A stretch of DNA of 64,000 nucleotides from Saccharopolyspora hirsuta. Its GTDB lineage: Bacteria > Actinomycetota > Actinomycetes > Mycobacteriales > Pseudonocardiaceae. Of the stretch, positions 9,616 through 18,438 are shown piece after piece. Each line of letters begins with the position of its first letter. The first letter of the stretch is position 1. Location of the stretch: contig NZ_VWPH01000007.1 of NCBI RefSeq assembly GCF_008630535.1, positions 124,001 to 188,000 of the forward strand, given 5' to 3'. A model generated the notes under the pieces. It had not been told where the DNA came from, did no database searches, and saw nothing but the letters and a program-made list of their open reading frames with translations. Position numbers and translations under genes: made by a program.

Positions 9616-10794
9616 GTGAACTGGTGGCGAGTGCTCGGGTTGATCTCCGGAACGTCGATGGACGGCGTCGACGTCGCCGCGGCCGAGCTGCGGTTGGACG
9701 GCGACACCCTGGAGCTCCGGCCGCTCGGCAGCACGACGGTGCCCTACCCCCCGGACCTGCACCGGGACCTGCTGGCGGCGCTGCCGCCCGGCGGGTGCAG
9801 CGCCGCGGAGCTGTGCCGCCTGGACACCCTGGTCGGCCAGCACTTCGCCGCCGCGGCGGGCGTCGGGCTGGAGCTCGCGGACGGCCGCGCGGACCTCGTC
9901 GCCTCGCTGGGCCAGACGCTCTACCACTGGGTCGAGGACGGCCGGGCGCGCGGCACGCTGCAGATCGGCCAGCCCGCGTGGATCGCCGAGGCCACCGGCC
10001 TGCCCGTGGTGTCGGACCTGCGCGCCCGCGACGTCGCCGCAGGCGGGCACGGCGCACCGCTGGCCGGGGTCCTGGACGCGCTGTGGCTGGCCGACGAGCC
10101 CGGTCCGGGCGTCGCGCTGAACATCGGCGGCATCGCCAACATCACCGTGGTCGGCGGCGAACGCCCGCTGGCCTACGACACCGGCCCCGGCAACGCGCTG
10201 ATCGACCTCGCCGCCGCGCGCGCGACCGGACGACCGCAGGACACCGACGGCGCGCTCGCCGCCAGCGGCGCCGTGCGGTCCGACCTGCTCGAAGTCCTGC
10301 TCGCCGACGACTACTACCGGCAGGCCCCGCCGAAGTCGACCGGCAAGGAGCGGTTCAACGCCGCCTACCTGGACCGCGCGCTGGCCCGGGCCGGCACCGG
10401 GATCACCGACGCCGATCTGCTCGCCACGCTGACCGAGCTGACCGCGCGCACCATCGCCGACGCCTGCCGCGCGGAGGGGGCCGTGCGGGTCGTCGCCTCC
10501 GGCGGGGGCGTGCGCAATCCCGTCCTGCTCGCTACGCTGCGCCGCCAACTGGACGTTCCGGTGCTGGTCAGCGACGAGCTCGGGCTACCGGCCGACAGCA
10601 AGGAAGCGCTGCTCACCGCGCTGCTCGGGTTCCTCACCTGGCACGGCACATCCGGCAACACGCCGGGCACCACCGGCGCCGCCGGACCCCGGTTGTTGGG
10701 CAGCATCACACCCGGGGCCGGACCGCTGCGGATGCCCGCACCGGCCGACCACCAGCCGACCCGGCTGCGCGTGCAGCCCGGCGACACCGCGTAG
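9616..10794 (+). CDS. anmK: Anhydro-N-acetylmuramic acid kinase
   Basis: A 392-residue enzyme that cleaves and phosphorylates 1,6-anhydroMurNAc to MurNAc-6-phosphate in peptidoglycan recycling. The family start LGLISGTSMDGVDVA (ATP-binding), NIGGIANITVV, DTGPGNALIDLA, the KSTGKERFN segment and the C-terminal ASGGGVRNPVLL phosphate loop are all present; length is typical. The GTG at 9616 has a weak ribosome-binding site and directly follows the dre-like palindrome. The sodium-solute symporter gene starts eight bases after the stop, so the two form an operon. Actinobacteria make little anhydroMurNAc themselves, so imported wall fragments may be the source; this is inference. Confidence 0.95.
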   Translation: MNWWRVLGLISGTSMDGVDVAAAELRLDGDTLELRPLGSTTVPYPPDLHRDLLAALPPGGCSAAELCRLDTLVGQHFAAAAGVGLELADGRADLVASLGQTLYHWVEDGRARGTLQIGQPAWIAEATGLPVVSDLRARDVAAGGHGAPLAGVLDALWLADEPGPGVALNIGGIANITVVGGERPLAYDTGPGNALIDLAAARATGRPQDTDGALAASGAVRSDLLEVLLADDYYRQAPPKSTGKERFNAAYLDRALARAGTGITDADLLATLTELTARTIADACRAEGAVRVVASGGGVRNPVLLATLRRQLDVPVLVSDELGLPADSKEALLTALLGFLTWHGTSGNTPGTTGAAGPRLLGSITPGAGPLRMPAPADHQPTRLRVQPGDTA

Positions 10795-10802
10795 GAGGCA
10801 GC

Positions 10803-12311
10803 ATGCGATCGCTCGACCTGGCCGTGATCGGCCTGTACCTGGTCGCCATGCCGGTGCTCGGGCTGCTGCTGGGCGGTCGGCAGCGCAGTTCCCACGACTA
10901 CTTCGTGGGCAGCCGCCAGCTGCCCTGGTGGGCGGTGTGCTTCTCGGTGGTGGCCACCGAGACCTCCACGCTGACCGTGATCAGCGTGCCGACGGTGGCC
11001 TACCTCGGCAGCTTCACCTACCTGCAGCTGGCCGTCGGCTACCTGATCGGCCGGGTCGTGGTGGCGTTCGTGCTGCTGCCGAAGTACTACGCCGGGAACC
11101 TGGTCAGCGCCTACGAGTTCCTCGGGAAGCGGTTCGGGCCCGGGCTGCAGGGCACCGCGTCGGTGACGTTCCTGGTGACCCGGCTGCTGGCCGACGGCCT
11201 GCGGCTGTTCGCCACCGCGATCCCGGTCAAGGTGATGCTGGCGGCCTTCGGCGTGGACCTGGCGTACTGGCAGATCGTGCTGGTCCTGGCGGTGCTGACG
11301 GTGATCTACACCTACCTGGGCGGGATCAAGGCGGTGGTGTGGGTCGACGCGATCCAGATGTTCGTCTACGTCGGCGGCGCGATCCTGGCCGCGGTGGTGC
11401 TGGCCGGGCAGCTGCCGTCCGACTGGTTCGGGACCGCGCTGGAGGCGGGCAAGTTCCAGCTGCTCGACTTCACCTCGTCGATCGTCACCGACCAGTACGC
11501 CTTCCTCACCGCGGTGCTCGGCGGTGCGGTGTTCGCGATGGCCTCGCACGGCGCCGACCAGCTCATGGTGCAGCGGCTGCTGGCCTGCCGGAACGTGCGG
11601 GACAGCCAGAAGGCGCTGATCGCCAGCGGTGTCGTGGTGGCGCTGCAGTTCGCGCTGTTCCTGCTGATCGGCACCATGCTGTGGTCGTTCTTCCGCGGCG
11701 CGGCCCCGGCCGAGATGGGCATGGCCAGCAACGACGAGCTGTTCCCGACGTTCATCGTGAACGACCTGCCGCCGGGCCTGTCCGGGCTGCTCATCGCCGG
11801 GATCCTGGCCGCCGCGATGAGCACCCTGGCCTCGTCGCTGAACTCGCTGTCCACCTCCACCGTCAGCGACCTGTACCAGCGGTTCGGCAAGCGGAAGCTG
11901 GACGACGCGACCGTCCTGCGGATGGGCAAGCTCTGGACGCTGGTCTGGGCCGTGGTGTTCGTGGTGTTCGCGTCGATGTTCAGCAGCACCGACAACCCGG
12001 TGGTGGAGGTCGGGCTCAGCATCGCCAGCTACACCTACGGCGCGCTGCTCGGCGCGTTCCTGCTGGGGCTGTGGAACAAGCGGGCCCGGCAGACCGACGC
12101 GACGATCGCCTTCTGCGCCACGATCGCGGTGGTGCTGGTCTTCGTGCTCTGGGTGCAGTTCCCCGACGGCGAAGGCGGCGAGGCGTCCCTGGCGTTCCCC
12201 TGGTACACGCCGCTGGGGGTGATCGTGACGCTGGTGGTGGGCGGCCTGCTGTCGCTGCGGCACGGCCGCCCCGCCGTCGAGCAGCCGGTCGAGCACGCCG
12301 ACAACTCGTGA
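10803..12311 (+). CDS. Sodium:solute symporter (SSS family), probable amino-sugar or wall-fragment importer
   Basis: A 502-residue transporter with about 13 membrane helices. SSS features are seen in order: the N-terminal helix with DLAVIGLYLV, the DYFVGSRQLPWW motif, ATETSTLTVISVP in helix 2, AMASHGADQLMVQRLLACRN, and the Na2-site helix GILAAAMSTLASSLNSLST. The ATG at 10803 has AGGAGG six bases upstream. Tight linkage to anmK suggests it takes up the anhydro-sugar or a related amino sugar or sialic-acid-like compound; sequence alone cannot tell which. It converges with the next gene over only 22 bases. Confidence 0.9.
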   Translation: MRSLDLAVIGLYLVAMPVLGLLLGGRQRSSHDYFVGSRQLPWWAVCFSVVATETSTLTVISVPTVAYLGSFTYLQLAVGYLIGRVVVAFVLLPKYYAGNLVSAYEFLGKRFGPGLQGTASVTFLVTRLLADGLRLFATAIPVKVMLAAFGVDLAYWQIVLVLAVLTVIYTYLGGIKAVVWVDAIQMFVYVGGAILAAVVLAGQLPSDWFGTALEAGKFQLLDFTSSIVTDQYAFLTAVLGGAVFAMASHGADQLMVQRLLACRNVRDSQKALIASGVVVALQFALFLLIGTMLWSFFRGAAPAEMGMASNDELFPTFIVNDLPPGLSGLLIAGILAAAMSTLASSLNSLSTSTVSDLYQRFGKRKLDDATVLRMGKLWTLVWAVVFVVFASMFSSTDNPVVEVGLSIASYTYGALLGAFLLGLWNKRARQTDATIAFCATIAVVLVFVLWVQFPDGEGGEASLAFPWYTPLGVIVTLVVGGLLSLRHGRPAVEQPVEHADNS

Positions 12312-12333
12312 GCGCTCGACCGTTCCCCGAACG

Positions 12334-12987
12334 TCACAGCATCGAGATGAGCGTGACGAGGAAGACCAGGAAGGCCAACCCGAGGCCGCCGAAGAAGAGG
12401 CCCATGGCGATGCCCATGCCCGGCGCGTCCTGCGGCGTCGGGCCGATCGCACCGTCGACGAACACGATCGCCGGGGCCTTGTAGTAGACGTCGAGCTGCT
12501 GGCCCGCCGCGACCGGGACCACCGCGACCGCGTTGCCGACCCGCCACAGGTAGTTCACGTGCACCTGCACCTGGTACTGGCCCGGCGGCAGGTCGATCGG
12601 GGTCTTGCCCCAGGACAGCGGCTGGCCGGGCTGACCGTTGATGGTGACCTGCGGCTTGAAGAACATCAGCGCCCAGGTGAGCCAGTGGTACGAGCAGTCG
12701 ATCACGATGCGGGCCATGCCCGGCGGGATCGGCGCCATCGGCTGCTGCACCGGCGCGGGAGGCCCGGCCTGCGGCACGCCCTGCTGCGGGTAGCCCTGCT
12801 GCTGGGGATAGCCGCCCTGCTGCGGATAACCCTGCGGCGCCACCGGCATCGGGCCGGACTGGGGGTAGCCCTGCGGGGCCGGGGGCTGCTGCACCGGCAT
12901 CGGGCCGGACTGCGGGTAGCCCTGCTGCGGATACCCCTGCTGGGGGTACGGCTGCTGGCCTGGCGGCGGGCCGTAGGGGTTGGTCAT
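12334..12987 (-). CDS. Proline/glutamine-rich repeat protein with C-terminal membrane helix
   Basis: A 217-residue protein of unknown function. Residues 1-80 are low-complexity repeats around GYPQQ and PQSGPMPV. Residues 85-180 look like a small beta domain ([38 protein letters not shown]). A hydrophobic helix at about 192-217 ([19 protein letters not shown]) ends the protein, so it is probably tail-anchored with the repeat facing the cytoplasm. The ATG at 12987 follows AGGAGG. The repeat DNA is the most codon-biased stretch in this part of the window. Confidence 0.85.
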   Translation of the reverse strand: MTNPYGPPPGQQPYPQQGYPQQGYPQSGPMPVQQPPAPQGYPQSGPMPVAPQGYPQQGGYPQQQGYPQQGVPQAGPPAPVQQPMAPIPPGMARIVIDCSYHWLTWALMFFKPQVTINGQPGQPLSWGKTPIDLPPGQYQVQVHVNYLWRVGNAVAVVPVAAGQQLDVYYKAPAIVFVDGAIGPTPQDAPGMGIAMGLFFGGLGLAFLVFLVTLISML

Positions 12988-13144
12988 GGTCTCCTCCTGG
13001 TCTCCGGTGGACGCCGCGCTCGATGCCGGTCCACCGGACATCCTCCCGCACGCGGATCTCCGGCCCGAAACCGACCGGCCGACCCCTTCAGCAGCGGTTC
13101 CGCTGGGACGATGAACCACAGGAACGCACTGGGGACGGGGGTCG

Positions 13145-13435
13145 ATGGTGCACGAGGGCGATCACACGGAATTCCGGGCCAAGCTCAACGCGTACTCCGC
13201 GGGCGTGCTCGACGACGTCGAGTGGCTCGTGGTGCGCACGCACCTGGCCGAGTGCGAGCTCTGCCGCGCCGAGCTGGGCCGACCGGAGCTGTGGAACCGC
13301 GCTGCGCCGCAACGGATTTCGCCCACCCCGCAGCGGGTGAACCGCCGCCCCGGCTGGCCGGTGGTGATCGGCGCGGCCGCGGTCGCGGCGCTGATCGCCT
13401 TCGGTGTCGGCTACGCCCTCGGCGTCACCGCCTGA
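13145..13435 (+). CDS. Small zinc-finger anti-sigma-like membrane protein
   Basis: A 96-residue protein with the ZAS/zf-HC2 signature H-x3-C-x2-C ([12 protein letters not shown], about 36-47) plus an N-terminal His, a linker, and one membrane helix near the end ([20 protein letters not shown]). This is the layout of short anti-sigma factors that hold an ECF sigma factor at the membrane. No sigma gene is adjacent, so its partner is unknown. ATG at 13145; GGGG sits about seven bases upstream. Confidence 0.75.
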   Translation: MVHEGDHTEFRAKLNAYSAGVLDDVEWLVVRTHLAECELCRAELGRPELWNRAAPQRISPTPQRVNRRPGWPVVIGAAAVAALIAFGVGYALGVTA

Positions 13436-13441
13436 ACGGCC

Positions 13442-13483
13442 CGTGAGCACTTTGTGGGCCTATAGCCCCAGAAAGTGCTCACG
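13442..13483. terminator. Hairpin (GTGAGC family) between convergent genes
   Basis: CGTGAGCACTTT (13442-13453) pairs perfectly with 13472-13483, with a GGGC/GCCC inner stem. It separates the anti-sigma-like gene (+) from smc (-) and probably terminates both. The same outer sequence recurs elsewhere in the window. Confidence 0.75.
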
Positions 13484-13496
13484 AGCCAGGAATCAT

Positions 13497-16400
13497 CTAG
13501 TCCAGCACCGCGGCGACGTCGCCTTCGGCCGGGGCGTCCGGGGCCTGGTTCTTCTCCGGTTCGCCGCGCAGGCGCTGGGAGATCACCTGCGTGATGCCGT
13601 CGCCGCGCATGGTCACGCCGTAGAGCGCGTCGGCGATCTCCATGGTCGGCTTCTGGTGCGTGATGATGATCAGCTGCGAGGTGGTGCGCAGCTGGTCGAG
13701 CAGGGTGATCAGGCGGCGCAGGTTGGTGTCGTCCAGCGCCGCCTCGACCTCGTCCATCACGTAGAACGGCGAGGGGCGGGCGCGGAAGATCGACACCAGC
13801 ATGGCCACCGCGGTCAGCGACTTCTCGCCACCGGACAGCAGCGACAGCCGCTTGACCTTCTTGCCCGGCGGGCGCGCTTCGACCTCGACGCCGGTGGTCA
13901 GCATGTCCTCGGCGTCGGTGAGCGTCAGACGTCCTTCGCCGCCCGGGAAGAGGACCTTGAAGACCGTCTCGAACTCGCGCGCCACGTCCTGGAAGGCCGA
14001 GGAGAACACCTCGAGGATCTTCTCGTCGACCTCCTTGACCACGCTGAGCAGGTCGCGGCGGCTGTCCTTGAGGTCCTCCAGCTGCGTGGACAGGAACTTG
14101 TAGCGCTCCTCCAGCGCGGCGAACTCCTCCAGCGCGAGCGGGTTCACCTTGCCCAGCAGGGAGAGGTCCTTCTCGGCGCGCTTGGCGCGGCGCTCCTGGG
14201 CGGCGCGGTCGAACGGCACCGGCGGCGGTGCGCTGACGTCCTCGCCGCGCTCCTTCGCCGCCTCGTACTCGGCGAGCTCGGCCGGGCCGGGCGGGATCGG
14301 CACGGTGGGCCCGTACTCGTCCACCAGGTCGTCCAGCCCGATCCCGAAGTCCTCGATGATCTTGGTCTCGAGCTGCTCGATCCGCAGCCGCTGCTCGGCG
14401 CGCACGACCTCGTCGCGGTGCACCGCGTCGGTCAGCTTCTCCAGCTCACCGCTGAGCTCACGCACCCGCGCGCGGATCGCGCCGAGCGCCTGCTCGTGCT
14501 CGCTCTGCTTGGCCTGCGCGACATCCCGCTCCTCCGTCGCGGCGCGCAGCGACTGCGCGATGCGCTCCAGCGCGGTCTCGCAGCCCGCGACCACGGCCTG
14601 CGTCACGCGCGCTGCGCGTTCCTTGGCCTTGCGCGCCGCCTCCGCGCGGGCCCGCGCTTCGCGCTCGTGCCGCGCTGCGCGGCGCAGCTGGTCCGCGCGT
14701 CCTTGCACCGCTCGGGCGCGCTCTTCGGCTGTGCGCTGGGTGAGCCGCGCGTCCATCTCCTGCTGGCGGACGGTGGTGAGCTCGGCGCTCAACCGGTCGC
14801 GGTCCGCGGTGTCGGGCTCGGCGGCCTCGTCCTGCTCGGTCTTGACGATGCGCAGGCGTTCTTCGAGTTCGGCGAGCTTGACCAGGGACTGCTCGCGGGA
14901 CTGCTCGACCTTCACCCGCTGGTCGCGCGCACGCTCGACGTCGGCCGCCGCGGAGCGGGCCGCGCGCTGGAGGCTGGAGAGCCGTTCGGTGCTTCGGGCG
15001 CGCTGGACCTTCGCGTCGTTGATCTGCTCCTGGATCGCGCGGACTTCGGCGCGGCGGGATTCCTCCTCCGCCCGTGCGCCTTCCAGCGCGGCCGAGTGCT
15101 GTTCGGCGCGGCGCTGGGCCGCGGCGAGTTCGCGTTCGGCTTCGTCGACCGCGGCCTGCACCTCGATGGCGCTCTGCCGGTTGTCGGAGCCGCCGATCGC
15201 CCAGTGCGCGCCGAGGACGTCGCCATCTGCGGTGACCGCGCGGACTTCCGGGTGGCGCTGGACGAGTTCGCCCGCCTCGGCCAGCGAACCGACCACGGCG
15301 ACCCGGTCGAGCGCCCTGGTCACCGCCGCGCGGAGACCATCCGGGGCGCTGATCAGGTCGACCGCCCAGCGCGCCGAACCGGGCAGCTGCGGCCAGTCGG
15401 AGCGGTCCGGCTCCACCTCGGTCCCGATGAGCAGACCCGCCTGGCCAGCTTCGTCGGCGCGGAGCAGTTCCAGCGCGGTCACCGCGTCGGTCACGCCGCG
15501 GACCGCGACCGCGTCCGCCACCGCGCCCAGCGCCGCCGCCAGCGCGGCTTCCGCACCGGGTTCGACGGTCAGCAGCGCTGCGACCGAACCGAGCAGCCCG
15601 GGCACCCGGTCCCCGGCCGCCATGAGCGCGCCCGCGCCGTCCTTGCGCTGCAAGCCCATCGACAGGGCCTCGACGCGGGCCTTCCACGACGCGATCTCCC
15701 GCTCCGCGGCCCGTTCCGCCTTGACCAGCTCCTCCACCCGCGCCCGCGCGGCGTCGCGCGCCTCGGCGGCGGATTCGCGGCGCTCCTGCAGGCCCGCGTC
15801 GTCGGAGTCGTAGCCGCCGCTCTCCTCCTCGGCGTCGGCCAGCGCCCGCTCGGCCTCCTCCGCGCGGGCGGTGGCCTCCTCCAGCGCGTCGGACAGCCGC
15901 TCGATCTCGTCGGAGGTGTCGTTGACCTTGCTGCGCAGCGACTCGACCTGGCCGGACAGACGAGCGGCGCCCTCCCGGCGGTCGGCGATCGCCCGGACCG
16001 CGGCCAGGTGGGCCTGTTCTGCCTGCTTGAGCGCCGATTCCAGCTCCGAGCGGCGCTGCACCACCTCGTGCAGGGCTTCCCGCGCCTCCTCCAACTGCTC
16101 GCGCAGCTCGATCTCCTGCTCGGCGGCTTCCTCGGCCTCCGCCTCCAGCTGGTCGGGATCGCGGCCCGTCCGCTGCTCGTCGGTCTGCGCGGTCAGGTGC
16201 CGGTGCCGCTCGGCGGCCAGCCGCAGCGTGCCGTGCAACCGCTCTTCCAGCGCGGACAGGCGGTACCAGGTCTCCTGCGCGCGGTTGAGCCGCGGCGCGT
16301 CGGCGGCGACCTGCTCCTCGAGGGCCTTCTCCTCGGACTGCGCGAACTGCAGCGCCCGCTCCACCTCAGCGCGCTTGGCGCGGGCGGCTTCCTGGTCGGC

Positions 16401-17135
16401 CTCGTCGCGGGCCAGGTCGGCGCGCGCGGTGACCAGGTCGTCGGCGATCAGGCGCAGCCGGGCGTCGCGCAGGTCGGCCTGCACGGTCTGGGCCTTGCGG
16501 GCGATCTCGGCCTGCTTGCCGAGCGGCTTGAGCTGGCGGCGCAGCTCACCGGTGAGGTCGGTCAACCGGGTCAGGTTGGCCTGCATCGCGTCGAGCTTGC
16601 GCAGCGCTTTTTCCTTGCGCTTGCGGTGCTTGAGCACGCCCGCGGCCTCTTCGATGAGCCGCCGGTTCTCCTCGGGCTTGGCCTGCAGGATCGAGGCCAG
16701 CTGCCCCTGCCCGACGATGACGTGCATCTCGCGGCCGATGCCGGAGTCCGACAGCAGCTCCTGCACGTCCATCAACCGGCACGAGTTGCCGTTGATCTCG
16801 TACTCGCTGGCCCCGTCGCGGAACATCCGGCGGGTGATGGAGACCTCGGTGTAGTCGATCGGCAGCGCGCCGTCGGTGTTGTCGATGGTCAGCGTGACCT
16901 CGGCGCGGCCCAGCGGGGCGCGGCCCGCGGTGCCCGCGAAGATCACGTCCTCCATCTTGCCGCCGCGGAGGTCCTTGGCGCCCTGCTCGCCCATCACCCA
17001 GCGCAGCGCGTCGAGCACGTTCGACTTGCCGGATCCGTTCGGCCCGACGACGCAGGTGATGCCGGGCTCGAAGCGCAGCGTGGTGGCCGAGGCGAAGGAC
17101 TTGAACCCCTTCAGCGTCAGGCTCTTCAGGTGCAC
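13497..17135 (-). CDS. smc: Chromosome segregation ATPase SMC
   Basis: A 1212-residue SMC protein that, with ScpA/ScpB, compacts and segregates the chromosome. The N-terminal head has VVGPNGSGKSN (Walker A, about 31-41). Two long coiled coils flank a hinge at about 505-680 (AGDRVPGLLGSVAALL ... AHWAIGG). The C-terminal head has the LLSGGEKSLTA signature and FYVMDEVEAALDD (Walker B). Length and order are those of bacterial SMC. GTG start at 17135. acyP lies upstream as in Mycobacterium; ftsY, usually next, is displaced here by four genes. Confidence 0.98.
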   Translation of the reverse strand: MHLKSLTLKGFKSFASATTLRFEPGITCVVGPNGSGKSNVLDALRWVMGEQGAKDLRGGKMEDVIFAGTAGRAPLGRAEVTLTIDNTDGALPIDYTEVSITRRMFRDGASEYEINGNSCRLMDVQELLSDSGIGREMHVIVGQGQLASILQAKPEENRRLIEEAAGVLKHRKRKEKALRKLDAMQANLTRLTDLTGELRRQLKPLGKQAEIARKAQTVQADLRDARLRLIADDLVTARADLARDEADQEAARAKRAEVERALQFAQSEEKALEEQVAADAPRLNRAQETWYRLSALEERLHGTLRLAAERHRHLTAQTDEQRTGRDPDQLEAEAEEAAEQEIELREQLEEAREALHEVVQRRSELESALKQAEQAHLAAVRAIADRREGAARLSGQVESLRSKVNDTSDEIERLSDALEEATARAEEAERALADAEEESGGYDSDDAGLQERRESAAEARDAARARVEELVKAERAAEREIASWKARVEALSMGLQRKDGAGALMAAGDRVPGLLGSVAALLTVEPGAEAALAAALGAVADAVAVRGVTDAVTALELLRADEAGQAGLLIGTEVEPDRSDWPQLPGSARWAVDLISAPDGLRAAVTRALDRVAVVGSLAEAGELVQRHPEVRAVTADGDVLGAHWAIGGSDNRQSAIEVQAAVDEAERELAAAQRRAEQHSAALEGARAEEESRRAEVRAIQEQINDAKVQRARSTERLSSLQRAARSAAADVERARDQRVKVEQSREQSLVKLAELEERLRIVKTEQDEAAEPDTADRDRLSAELTTVRQQEMDARLTQRTAEERARAVQGRADQLRRAARHEREARARAEAARKAKERAARVTQAVVAGCETALERIAQSLRAATEERDVAQAKQSEHEQALGAIRARVRELSGELEKLTDAVHRDEVVRAEQRLRIEQLETKIIEDFGIGLDDLVDEYGPTVPIPPGPAELAEYEAAKERGEDVSAPPPVPFDRAAQERRAKRAEKDLSLLGKVNPLALEEFAALEERYKFLSTQLEDLKDSRRDLLSVVKEVDEKILEVFSSAFQDVAREFETVFKVLFPGGEGRLTLTDAEDMLTTGVEVEARPPGKKVKRLSLLSGGEKSLTAVAMLVSIFRARPSPFYVMDEVEAALDDTNLRRLITLLDQLRTTSQLIIITHQKPTMEIADALYGVTMRGDGITQVISQRLRGEPEKNQAPDAPAEGDVAAVLD

Positions 17136-17232
17136 GGCTGCGATCGACCTTCCCGTGGTTGGTACCCCTGGTCACGTCCGGCCGAGCCTACCTCTGCCGC
17201 CTCCTCCGACCACGCAGAACCGCAGGTGGTGG

Positions 17233-17278
17233 CCCGTGAGCATTTTCCGGTGCTCTGCCCCCGGAAAGTGCGCACGGG
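17233..17278 (-). terminator. Hairpin (GTGAGC family) after acyP
   Basis: CCCGTGAGCATTTTCCGG (17233-17250) pairs with 17261-17278 with three mismatches. It lies between the acyP stop and the smc start, both on the minus strand, so it probably ends the acyP transcript. Confidence 0.65.
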
Positions 17279-17301
17279 AGCTGACCAGGGCAAACGCCGG
17301 G

Positions 17302-17586
17302 TCAGCGCTCGACGAAGCCGGTGAGGCCGCCCTTGGGGTCGGACCACTGCTCGGCGACGAAGTCGACGCGGCCCGGGGTCTCGCCGGAGCGCAGGGCCGC
17401 CAGGAGCTTCTCGCAGGCTTCGCGGGGCCCTTCGGCCACCACCTCGACGCGGTTCGCCGGGAGGTTCGTAGCGCTGCCGACCAGCCCCAGCTCCAGCGCC
17501 CGAGATCGCGTCCACCAGCGAAAACCCACGCCCTGCACATGTCCGTGCACCCATGCGGTCAACCGCGCAGCTCCGGAATCCGTCAC
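17302..17586 (-). CDS. acyP: Acylphosphatase
   Basis: A 94-residue acylphosphatase, which hydrolyses carboxyl-phosphate bonds such as acetyl phosphate. It shows the active-site loop GHVQGVGFRWW (with the catalytic Arg), a conserved N in SATNLPANRVEVVAEG, and a family-length fold. GTG start at 17586 gives a typical length, though the ribosome-binding site is weak. Its place upstream of smc is conserved in mycobacteria. mutM, which normally lies close by, is 25 kb away here. Confidence 0.93.
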   Translation of the reverse strand: MTDSGAARLTAWVHGHVQGVGFRWWTRSRALELGLVGSATNLPANRVEVVAEGPREACEKLLAALRSGETPGRVDFVAEQWSDPKGGLTGFVER

Positions 17587-17736
17587 GCCGGCATGATGCC
17601 GCACCCACCCCGCGCCCGCCCCAGCGCGTCCACCGCATCTGGCCGGGCCGGTATGATCCGCCGCGATTCTGCGGAGGCCGGGTGTTTCGGCGCATCCGGT
17701 GCACGACCGCGCGAAGCGCCGACGAGTGGGGCACCG

Positions 17737-18246
17737 ATGGACCCGTTGCAGGTGGAAGACCCGGACGCGCGGCCGAAGCGCCTGGTGGTGCTGGCCGCGG
17801 CGGGCATCGTGGTGGCCACCGCGTTCGCGACCACGGCCGCGATGGTGGCCGGGACCCAGCAGCAGACCGAGGCCACCCCGGACTTCTCGCTGAAGCCGAC
17901 CGCGACCTCCCGCCCGGCGAGCACCACGACCTCCGTGCCACCGCTGCTGCCGCCCCCGCCACCCATTAGCGCGGAGTCCTCGCAGGAGAGCACCACCAGC
18001 AGCAGCACCAGCACGGCGACCAGCACCGCCCCGAGCTCGCCGAGCGATGTGGCGCCGCCACCGGGTCATACCCCGCCGCCGCGGCCCACCGGCCCGGGGC
18101 CGGGGCCGGACCCGACTCCCGACCCGACGCCGACTGGGAACCCGCCGACCAGCGAGACGACCACGCCGACGGAGGAACCGCCGACCAGCGAAACGTCCAC
18201 GACGACGCACACCACCTACTCCGAGACCGCGGGCGGTCCCGAATGA
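17737..18246 (+). CDS. Membrane-anchored Pro/Ser/Thr-rich protein
   Basis: A 169-residue protein with a short cytoplasmic start (MDPLQVEDPDARPKR), one membrane helix (LVVLAAAGIVVATAFATTAA, about 16-35) and a long outer region made almost only of Pro, Ser and Thr, including PPLLPPPPP and two NPPTSET/EPPTSET units. It has no folded domain; such tails span the cell wall or carry glycans. ATG at 17737 with GTGGGG upstream. Its stop overlaps the start of the next small gene (ATGA). Confidence 0.75.
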   Translation: MDPLQVEDPDARPKRLVVLAAAGIVVATAFATTAAMVAGTQQQTEATPDFSLKPTATSRPASTTTSVPPLLPPPPPISAESSQESTTSSSTSTATSTAPSSPSDVAPPPGHTPPPRPTGPGPGPDPTPDPTPTGNPPTSETTTPTEEPPTSETSTTTHTTYSETAGGPE

Positions 18247-18434
18247 CGCTGGCCGTGCACTCGTGCCGGTCGCTGTGCTCGTGGCACCGGACGCGCAAGC
18301 AGCTCAACGGCCTGCCGCTGCTGGCCTGCCGGGGCTGCGGCTCGCAGTGGGTGCGCAGCGAGCCCTGGACGCCGATCGACCACACCGGCCGCATCCCGGA
18401 CGACGTGCGCGCCGAGCTCGCCGAACGGGACTGA
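18243..18434 (+). CDS. 63-residue Cys-rich, zinc-ribbon-like protein
   Basis: A small protein starting MTLAVHSCRSLCSWHRTRKQ and containing CRGCGSQWVRSE, so it has CxxxC and CxxC pairs that could bind zinc. Its ATG overlaps the previous stop by four bases (ATGA), good evidence for real, coupled translation. It ends PDDVRAELAERD. Function unknown. It converges with the kinase gene. Confidence 0.65.
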   Translation: MTLAVHSCRSLCSWHRTRKQLNGLPLLACRGCGSQWVRSEPWTPIDHTGRIPDDVRAELAERD

Positions 18435-18438
18435 CCGG

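Noticed and set aside
13404..17324. A 1300-codon open frame opposite smc
   Set aside because: Antisense shadow of smc, with no domain or start signal of its own.
17302..18210. A long minus-strand frame extending acyP upstream
   Set aside because: The added part is opposite the Pro/Ser/Thr-rich gene and is Arg/Gly-rich; acylphosphatases are about 90 residues, matching the GTG at 17586.
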